From: an uncultured Elusimicrobiales bacterium
Lineage (GTDB): Bacteria; Elusimicrobiota; Elusimicrobia; Elusimicrobiales; Elusimicrobiaceae
NCBI GenBank assembly: GCA_934644855.1
Contig: CAKUDJ010000022.1
Location: forward strand, 1 to 9,374
Length of the DNA stretch: 9,374 nucleotides
Direction: 5' to 3'
Shown one piece after another: positions 4,952 to 9,374 of this stretch. Positions within the stretch are counted from its first letter, which is position 1. Each line of letters begins with the position of its first letter. The notes beneath the pieces are model-generated. The model was not told where the DNA came from. It did no database searches and saw nothing but the letters and a program-made list of their open reading frames with translations. The translations under genes and the position numbers were made by a program.

Positions 4952-6178
4952 ATGAAATACATACTTTTATTGGCCTTCATTATAGGCTGTTTGCCTGCGG
5001 AAGTTTACAGCCAGGGCTTGCCTAAACGCGCCATGCAGGCGGCGGCCCGCCGTGCCGCTAAGGCCACCCGTGCAAAAACAACCCGTTTAAGCACCCTGCA
5101 ACGCAACCGCGCGGCAAAAGCCGCGGCCCAGAAAGCGCGTGCTTTGCAACTGGCGCGCGCCCGGCAACTGCAAGGCCGCCCTTTTGTCATAGACCCGGCA
5201 GTCCCTATGTATAGCAACCGGCCTGCGTATAAATTTGATGCCGATGACTTGTTTAAGGGGGCGGATAAAGCGTTGGTACAAACCCACATGTATTTTGAAG
5301 ATGCCACCGTGCCGCTGAAAAAGAAAATATCCCCGTTGGAACAATATTTTGTAGCCCGGCAAAACCGCATTAACACGCTGGAAAAAATAGTTTGGCAGGG
5401 GAGATTAAATTATTTTAAGGCCAATGCTTCTAAAATTGTGGCAAGTATAGAAGACAAATTACAGTTTACCCCCATAGATTACACCCGGTATATTCCTGCC
5501 GGAACAAAAACGGTTTATATCGGCGAAGTGCATGAGCAGCCCATTGTGCAGCGGGAAGTGCTTTCTATTGTGCGCGCCGTGCGTAAACAAAACCCTGCCA
5601 AAACCATTCTTTTATTAACGGAATTTTTGCCGGATACTTTTTTAGTTCCGCCGGGGCACGCGTTTCCCGTTAAAAAATTTCCGGGTTTATACGGTATAGA
5701 TGTGTTTAAGGAGGCTTCCGCCTTAAAAATGGGTGTGGCCGGGTTGGAAAATTATGATTTTATTGATTCGCTGGAAGACCTTTCCGTATTAAGTAAAGAG
5801 TATTCCGCCACGACGGACGGCGCGGCCCGCCGCAATGCATATTTTGTGCGGCGTATGCGCCAGTTGCGTAAAGCATATCCCAATGCCGTTTTTGTGGTAT
5901 ATGCCGGCGGCGCCCATGTGGATAAATCCTATTACCGTTCTGTGCCTATCCTGATGGGGGATAAAAGTTCCTATACCATTCAGTTGGATGTGCCCGGCCT
6001 GAAGGCGGATGTGACCCCGCTGTTTAACTATCTCCGCCCGGATGACGGTATGGAAGACGCCGTACGCAAAAACCCCAACGCCCGGCTGATTTTACGCACC
6101 GGCAACCCGCAATGCGCCAAAATGCTCGGGTTTGATTTATCCGTGACGGTAAACCAGGCAAAGCCGTATAGAAGATAA
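4952..6178 (+). CDS. Secreted ChaN/Tiki-fold protein 2 (paralog of its neighbour)
   Basis: This 408-aa exported paralog has a signal peptide of about 20 residues (MKYILLLAFIIGCLPAEVYS) and then Q-G-L-P, matching Q-P-L-P in the upstream gene. IIGC at 10-13 resembles a lipobox but is very short for a lipoprotein signal. Residues 25-76 are dominated by Ala, Arg and Lys. The domain motifs are VYIGEVH (E192, H194), LLLTEF (E224) and VVYAGGAHV (H322); GGAH is closer to classical ChaN than GWSH in the first copy. It lies 9 nt after the first gene with AGGA as ribosome site, so they are one operon from a duplication; the pair has diverged strongly outside the motifs. A terminator follows directly. 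A host-benefit or exclusion role is only inferred. Confidence 0.7.
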   Translation: MKYILLLAFIIGCLPAEVYSQGLPKRAMQAAARRAAKATRAKTTRLSTLQRNRAAKAAAQKARALQLARARQLQGRPFVIDPAVPMYSNRPAYKFDADDLFKGADKALVQTHMYFEDATVPLKKKISPLEQYFVARQNRINTLEKIVWQGRLNYFKANASKIVASIEDKLQFTPIDYTRYIPAGTKTVYIGEVHEQPIVQREVLSIVRAVRKQNPAKTILLLTEFLPDTFLVPPGHAFPVKKFPGLYGIDVFKEASALKMGVAGLENYDFIDSLEDLSVLSKEYSATTDGAARRNAYFVRRMRQLRKAYPNAVFVVYAGGAHVDKSYYRSVPILMGDKSSYTIQLDVPGLKADVTPLFNYLRPDDGMEDAVRKNPNARLILRTGNPQCAKMLGFDLSVTVNQAKPYRR

Positions 6179-6181
6179 AAT

Positions 6182-6206
6182 AACCCCGGGGCGGATGCCG
6201 GGGTTT
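6182..6206 (+). terminator. Terminator closing the ChaN/Tiki-like operon
   Basis: AACCCCGG (6182-6189) pairs perfectly with CCGGGGTT (6198-6205), an 8-bp GC-rich stem with an 8-nt loop starting 4 nt after the stop codon. The tail is TTTCTAT, short in T, so strength is moderate. Confidence 0.6.
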
Positions 6207-6219
6207 CTATATAAAATAC

Positions 6220-6248
6220 TTGACAAAAATAATTATATTTTGTATAAT
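6220..6248 (+). promoter_or_regulatory. Perfect consensus promoter TTGACA-N17-TATAAT
   Basis: Both hexamers are exact consensus (6220-6225 and 6243-6248) at the ideal 17-bp spacing in AT-rich DNA, so this should be the strongest promoter in the window. The start is expected near 6255. No + strand gene begins until 6618; the transcript would run antisense through the membrane gene 6356-6538 before reaching the portal gene. No operator-like palindrome overlaps it. Confidence 0.85.
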
Positions 6249-6311
6249 CTGTTTACAGTAGTATTCTGCAAGACCAATCCTTACAAAATTTTCTTTGGAA
6301 CTTCCCTTTAT

Positions 6312-6336
6312 AAAAACCGCCCGTTTGTGTGGGCGG
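6312..6336 (-). terminator. Intrinsic terminator for the minus-strand membrane gene
   Basis: Read on the minus strand, CCGCCC (6336-6331) pairs with GGGCGG (6322-6317) and TTTTT (6316-6312) follows, the classic arrangement. It lies 20 nt beyond the stop of the small membrane gene and faces transcripts from the promoter at 6220. On the + strand the same hairpin has no T-run and should not terminate. Confidence 0.75.
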
Positions 6337-6355
6337 CCGACCGCTTATTTTCTGT

Positions 6356-6538
6356 TTATGCCGTCGGGGTGGTGGTTAATAAATACACCAATAGCCCCGC
6401 CAAAGCGGCGGTCAACAAGGCACAAAGCCACGCGGCTTTGGCTTTACTTCCCCGGGGGAAAACCTTGCGTGTAATAATATAAAACCCCGGAAATCCAATC
6501 ATCACTACAAAAACAATCATAATTACAAGTCCTGCCAT
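6356..6538 (-). CDS. Small two-helix membrane protein, function unknown
   Basis: This is a 60-aa inner-membrane protein with two hydrophobic helices, about residues 4-22 (LVIMIVFVVMIGFPGFYII) and 34-55 (KAAWLCALLTAALAGLLVYLL), joined by a basic loop (TRKVFPRGSKAK). The basic loop predicts a cytoplasmic turn with both ends outside. GGAGGG stands 7 nt before the ATG and a clean terminator follows, so it is a complete single-gene unit. Being reversed inside a rightward operon suggests separate, perhaps lysogenic, expression. Possible roles are superinfection exclusion, a holin-like or antiholin peptide, or a partner of the exported proteins upstream; the sequence does not choose between them. 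Its likely promoter (TCCACA-N17-TACCAT, about 6561-6589 on the minus strand) is weak. Confidence 0.75.
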   Translation of the reverse strand: MAGLVIMIVFVVMIGFPGFYIITRKVFPRGSKAKAAWLCALLTAALAGLLVYLLTTTPTA

Positions 6539-6617
6539 ATTTATCCCTCCGTTTCCTCTATGGTAGTAAATTTCTCGCCCGTTGTGGAGCCTTTCTTTTT
6601 AATTATTCAGGTGAGTT

Positions 6618-8144
6618 ATGAACAAACACAAACAAAATTACAGCCGTATCTATGACGACTTGGCCCGCCAGGCCGCCTCTTGGCGGAGCGCTTGGAAAGA
6701 GCTGGGCGCTTACTTGGCCCCTACCCGCGGTTTTTTTGAGGAAAATTTTTCCAACCGCGGCCAAAAAATAGACCACCGCACCTTGATTGATTCCGACCCG
6801 CTCCTGGCGGTGGAGGTGCTTTCCGCCGGGATGATTTCCGGCTTGACGAGCCCGTCACGCAGTTGGTTCGCGTTGGAAATTACCCCGGCCTCCGCGCGTG
6901 AGGTTCCCGGCGCGCGCGAATGGACCCATAGCGTTAAAGAACGCTTGGAAGAAGCGTTTGCGGGCTCTAATATTTATGCGGCCTTGCACGGGTTTTATCA
7001 GGAAATTGCCGTTTTCGGCACGGCGGCTATGCTGCTGGAAGAAGACGGCAAGGAGCTGTTGCGCGCCCGTTTGTTTACCGCCGGGGAATATGTGCTTGGC
7101 TGTGACGAAAACGGCCGCATAGACCGCTTTGGGCGGGAGTTCTTTTTAACGCCCAACCAAATGGCGGCTAAATTCGGCCCGGAAAATTTACCCCCGCAGT
7201 TGCTCCGCGCCGTGCAAGACGGCAAAGACACCTCTTGGCACCGCGTGCGGCATTTGATTTTGCCCAATCCGGCATGTGACGTGCGCTATAAAAACGCTGC
7301 CAAAATGCCGTATTTATCCGTTTATTTTACCCCGCAGGGCGAGGTATTAAAAAAGGGCGGGTATTGGGAATTCCCCGTCATAGCGGCGCGTTGGGAAGTA
7401 AAAACCGCTAATGATGTGTACGGCAAAGGCCCCGGGTGGAAATGTTTGGGGGATGTAAAAATGCTCCAAAAAATGCAAAAAAATAAACTGGTGGCCTTGG
7501 ATAAAATTACCAATCCGCCCATGATGGTTTCCAACGGCGTGCAGGGGGAAGTAAATTTACTGCCGGGCGGCCTGACCCGGTATAGCGGCGCGGCGGACGG
7601 CGCCGTAAAGCCCGCGTACCAGGTAAATGTGGATTTATCCGCTCTGGAAAGCAGTATAGAAAAAGTGAAAGCTACCATAAAAGCCCAATTTTTTGCAGAC
7701 GTTTTTTTAATGCTCAGTACGCAAAATTTTGCCAATATGACGGCCGCCGAGGTGGCGGAAAGACACCAGGAAAAAATGTTGGTGTTGGGCCCCGTGTTGG
7801 AACGGCTTAAAAACGAACTCTTAGACCCGTTGGTGGAGCGCTCCTACGCCATTTTAACCCGGCGCGGCGTGTTGCCCCCGGCTCCGCAGGCGTTGCAGGG
7901 GTTATCGGTCGGGGTCAGTTATATCAGCCTGATTGCGCAGGCCCAAAAAGCCACCGGGCTTGCCGCCTTAACGCAAGGGATTGATTTTGCCTCCCGCTTG
8001 GCGGCAGTCCGCCCGGACGTGTTAAACCGGGTGGATTTTGAAAACGCCCTGGAGCAAGGGCTTACCATGCTGGGGGTTCCTCCCGGCGTATTAAAAAGCC
8101 GCGCGGAAGTATCTGCCGGAGCAGACACCGTCGCGGACGAATAA
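6618..8144 (+). CDS. Head-tail connector (portal) protein, T7 gp8-like
   Basis: This 508-aa protein forms the dodecameric ring at one head vertex through which DNA enters and leaves and to which the tail attaches. Length and layout fit the podovirus head-to-tail connector family: an N-terminal segment with WRSAWKELGAYLAPTRGFF, then LTSPSRSWFAL near residue 80, the wing region with IAVFGTAAMLLEEDG, and the typical YGKGPGWKCLGDVKMLQKMQ (about 274-293) followed by PPMMVSNG. The C-terminal helices carry NMTAAEVAERHQEKMLVLGPVLERL (about 374-398), as in other gp8-type connectors. AGGTGAG before the ATG is a fair ribosome site. Separation from terL by almost 3 kb of cargo is unusual, since the two are normally adjacent. 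No frame disruption is seen. Confidence 0.92.
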   Translation: MNKHKQNYSRIYDDLARQAASWRSAWKELGAYLAPTRGFFEENFSNRGQKIDHRTLIDSDPLLAVEVLSAGMISGLTSPSRSWFALEITPASAREVPGAREWTHSVKERLEEAFAGSNIYAALHGFYQEIAVFGTAAMLLEEDGKELLRARLFTAGEYVLGCDENGRIDRFGREFFLTPNQMAAKFGPENLPPQLLRAVQDGKDTSWHRVRHLILPNPACDVRYKNAAKMPYLSVYFTPQGEVLKKGGYWEFPVIAARWEVKTANDVYGKGPGWKCLGDVKMLQKMQKNKLVALDKITNPPMMVSNGVQGEVNLLPGGLTRYSGAADGAVKPAYQVNVDLSALESSIEKVKATIKAQFFADVFLMLSTQNFANMTAAEVAERHQEKMLVLGPVLERLKNELLDPLVERSYAILTRRGVLPPAPQALQGLSVGVSYISLIAQAQKATGLAALTQGIDFASRLAAVRPDVLNRVDFENALEQGLTMLGVPPGVLKSRAEVSAGADTVADE

Positions 8145-8175
8145 ACCTTCCAAAAAGAAAAGAAAAACCGTGTGT

Positions 8176-8207
8176 GGGGGCGCGTCTTAAATTACCGAAC
8201 GGCCCCC
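8176..8207 (+). ncRNA. Tandem stem-loop motif, copy 1
   Basis: GGGGGC (8176-8181) pairs with GCCCCC (8202-8207). After one unpaired G (8182), CGT (8183-8185) pairs with ACG (8199-8201), leaving the 13-nt loop CTTAAATTACCGA. Copy 2 has the same loop and the same bulge position but a different outer stem, and its third inner pair is C-G instead of T-A. This covariation is the evidence that it acts as RNA. Confidence 0.6.
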
Positions 8208-8277
8208 CGCGGACAAGTGCTTGCGGCGCCTGCGCCGCCCGGGCATTTGCTACCTGTCAAAAAAAACAAACAGCCTC

Positions 8278-8307
8278 CGGCCGCGCCTTAAATTACCGAG
8301 CGGGCCG
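8278..8307 (+). ncRNA. Tandem stem-loop motif, copy 2
   Basis: CGGCC (8278-8282) pairs with GGCCG (8303-8307); after the unpaired G (8283), CGC (8284-8286) pairs with GCG (8300-8302) around the identical loop CTTAAATTACCGA (8287-8299). It lies 101 bp after copy 1. The loop contains self-complementary TTAA and AATT, so the two loops could in principle kiss. No known RNA family comes to mind. Confidence 0.6.
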
Positions 8308-8316
8308 CGCGGGCAA

Positions 8317-8351
8317 CCACCGGCGGACGGCGCAGGCGTTTTGCCGGGTGG
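8317..8351 (+). promoter_or_regulatory. Hairpin hiding the ribosome site of the Bbp19-like gene
   Basis: CCACCGGC (8317-8324) pairs with GCC (8343-8345) and GGTGG (8347-8351) around a single bulged G (8346). The GGTGG is the only Shine-Dalgarno candidate for the ATG at 8357. Translation would thus need the stem to open, for example by ribosomes, by refolding with the upstream motifs, or by a protein. Confidence 0.5.
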
Positions 8352-8356
8352 ATTTT

Positions 8357-8635
8357 ATGATAAATACCCAAGAACAGAACGACCGGGATTTGCGGGCAGT
8401 ATTAAAAACTGCCGCCGGGCGCAGAACATTGTGGCGTGTTTTGCGCATGGCCCGGGCGGGGGAAAACGGCTTTGTGCCGCGGGACCCGTATGCCACGGCG
8501 TATTTTTGCGGCCAACAGAGTATTGCTGTGTGGTTGCAGGAAGAATTATGGCGGGCCGACCCCGCCGCTTATATGGGGCTGCGCCGCGAAAGCGAGCAAA
8601 ATATTCCCGCCCCAAAGGAGGAAGAAGATGTCTGA
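8357..8635 (+). CDS. Bbp19-like small phage head protein
   Basis: This 92-aa protein matches the short conserved protein that sits between connector and scaffold in BPP-1-like podophages (Bbp19 family). Visible family features are DLRAVLKTAAGRRTLWRVL (11-29), then F.PRDPYATAYFCGQQSIAVWLQEELW (39-65) and a closing A-A-Y-M-G-L-R-R-E-S-E-Q (70-81). The family role is not well defined; the location suggests head assembly or packaging. I start at ATG 8357 because upstream in-frame sequence is unnatural and overlaps the structured RNA. Its end overlaps the scaffold start by 8 nt (ATGTCTGA), and the AGGAGG for the scaffold lies in its last codons. Confidence 0.8.
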   Translation: MINTQEQNDRDLRAVLKTAAGRRTLWRVLRMARAGENGFVPRDPYATAYFCGQQSIAVWLQEELWRADPAAYMGLRRESEQNIPAPKEEEDV

Positions 8636-9152
8636 AACGCTTACGGATACACCGCCCGAACAAAGGGATTTAACGCCCACCGCTCCGGCGCAAACGCAGA
8701 GCCAGGCTCCCTTGGATTACACCCAATTAAAATGGCCCGAGGGCACGCAAAGCGCCGCCCGGGAAACCTTTTTGGGGGCCGCGCAAGAAATGAAACTGCC
8801 GCCCGAAATGGCCCAAAAATTGGTGGATTGGAACACCCAACAAATGGCCCGGCAGGAAGAAACGCAGGAACAAACCCGGCAGGAAATGTTGCAGCGTTGG
8901 GCGGATAAAACCAAAGCCGTCCTCGGCCCGCAGTATGAGGAGCATTTGGCGGTGGCGGTGCGTGCGGCGCGTACTTACGGCGGGGAAGAATTGCAAACCC
9001 TGCTAAAAGAAACCGGGCTGGGCAATCACCCGGTGATTGTAAAAACATTTTATGCTATCGGACGTGCCACCGGCGAAGATGCCAGCACGGGCGGCCCCGC
9101 GGCGGCCCAGACGGATAAAACCTTCGCCCAAGCATTGTACGGTGCTAATTAA
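8628..9152 (+). CDS. Capsid scaffolding protein
   Basis: This 174-aa protein is probably the internal scaffold around which the prohead forms and which leaves before DNA fills it. An acidic, Pro/Gln/Thr-rich N-terminus (1-28) leads to DYTQLKWPEG and the PPEMAQKLVDWNTQQMA helix, then a Gln/Glu-rich coiled segment (62-90) and the conserved end LGNHPVIVKTFYAIGRATGED (131-151), all common in podovirus scaffolds placed just before the capsid gene. AGGAGG precedes the ATG at 8628; an in-frame ATG at 8436 would lie deep in the previous gene and is unlikely. The C-terminal tail (KTFAQALYGAN) is a common scaffold ending that may contact capsid protein. Confidence 0.85.
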   Translation: MSETLTDTPPEQRDLTPTAPAQTQSQAPLDYTQLKWPEGTQSAARETFLGAAQEMKLPPEMAQKLVDWNTQQMARQEETQEQTRQEMLQRWADKTKAVLGPQYEEHLAVAVRAARTYGGEELQTLLKETGLGNHPVIVKTFYAIGRATGEDASTGGPAAAQTDKTFAQALYGAN

Positions 9153-9166
9153 CACAAGGAGAGTAT

Positions 9167-9374
9167 ATGGCAATTATTGCAGACAAAAATTACGGTTTGG
9201 TAGATTATGCCAAACAGTTTGACCCGTCCGGCCAGGAACTGGCTATTGCGGAAGTATTAAGCAAATCCAACGAGATTATCGGGGATGCCCTGGTGCGTGA
9301 ATCCAGTTTGGATTCCGGCCACGAATACGCCGTACGCACCGGAATCCCGGAAGGAACTTGGCGCCGCGCCTATC
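9167..9374 (+). CDS. Major capsid protein, N-terminal 69 residues (cut by window end)
   Basis: Only the first 69 codons are present. The protein starts MAIIADKNYGLVDYAKQFDP and continues to EYAVRTGIPEGTWRRAY, the typical N-terminus of the major capsid protein of BPP-1-like podophages, in which an extended arm precedes the HK97-fold core. AAGGAGAG stands just before the ATG, the strongest ribosome site of the head operon, as expected for the most abundant virion protein. It follows the scaffold gene by 14 nt. Confidence 0.85.
   Translation, partial: MAIIADKNYGLVDYAKQFDPSGQELAIAEVLSKSNEIIGDALVRESSLDSGHEYAVRTGIPEGTWRRAY

Larger units (their letters stand above)
8145..8356 (+). other. 212-nt structured gap between portal and Bbp19-like genes
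   Basis: In an otherwise tightly packed head operon this gap is unusually long. It contains two copies of a conserved stem-loop (8176-8207 and 8278-8307), a near-perfect GC hairpin GCGGCG-cctg-CGCCGC (8223-8238) between them, an A-run at 8259-8266 and a hairpin over the next ribosome site (8317-8351). It is therefore probably a functional intercistronic RNA rather than a decayed gene; the open frame through it codes for unnatural sequence. Confidence 0.6.

Noticed and set aside
3839..6178. The ChaN/Tiki-like genes as tail or lysis proteins
   Set aside because: They have signal peptides, GEVH/TEF/G-x-x-H motifs, no muramidase or fibre features, and are insulated by terminators.
6195..6482. 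+ strand open frame after the ChaN/Tiki-like operon
   Set aside because: It starts inside the terminator, spans the consensus promoter, and is antisense to the well-supported membrane gene.
8181..8303. The repeated 22-bp units as a CRISPR array or transposon ends
   Set aside because: Only two direct copies, no cas genes, and the differences between copies preserve base pairing, which favours an RNA motif.
8174..8356. N-terminal extension of the Bbp19-like protein
   Set aside because: The extension is encoded by the repeated stem-loops, has no good start, and is absent from the family as I know it.
8436..8627. Upstream start for the scaffold protein
   Set aside because: It would overlap most of the Bbp19-like gene; AGGAGG before ATG 8628 marks the start.

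Overview
The window reads as part of a podovirus-like prophage or phage genome, mainly on the + strand. From left to right it holds: a gene-free stretch (1-379); a leftward CI-like repressor (380-1036); a divergent promoter with a perfect 24-bp palindromic operator at its start site (1083-1143); about 380 nt of gene-free, hairpin-rich leader (1144-1520); a small unknown protein (1521-1874); and a promoter-terminator pair leading into terS and terL (1998-3751). Two tandem secreted ChaN/Tiki-fold proteins follow (3839-6178), then a strong promoter facing a small antisense membrane protein (6220-6538). The right end is a head module: head-tail connector (portal), a Bbp19-like protein, a scaffolding protein and the start of the major capsid protein (6618-9374, cut by the window end).

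The head gene order (connector, Bbp19-like, scaffold, capsid), with a T7 gp8-type connector and a P22 gp3-like small terminase, resembles the Bordetella BPP-1 group of short-tailed phages. I infer this from recalled protein families, not from a search. No integrase, replication, lysis or tail gene is visible. The repressor suggests a temperate phage. Nothing identifies the host firmly: promoters are TTGACA/TATAAT type, several starts have AGGAGG-like sites, GC is roughly mid-50s by eye, and the secreted proteins have Gram-negative-style signal peptides. The style of those secreted proteins (signal peptide, then Q-x-L-P and a Lys/Arg/Ala-rich stretch) makes me suspect a gut Elusimicrobiota host, at low confidence.

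How it may work together: the repressor probably binds the palindrome and blocks the rightward promoter. Rightward transcription then crosses a structured leader and meets a terminator directly in front of terS, where a second promoter fires into the same terminator. This is the geometry expected for antitermination control of late genes. The two ChaN/Tiki-like genes have a terminator on each side and probably their own promoter, so they look like morons, lysogeny-expressed cargo that acts outside the cytoplasm. A fresh consensus promoter after them may restart transcription for the head genes and run antisense through the small membrane gene.

The strongest unexplained signals are three. First, two copies of a stem-loop between the portal and Bbp19-like genes (8176-8207 and 8278-8307) share an invariant 13-nt loop, while their stems differ in sequence but keep pairing. 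Second, a pair of secreted Glu/His-motif enzyme-like paralogs sits inside a packaging/head operon. Third, there is the structured leader at 1144-1520.
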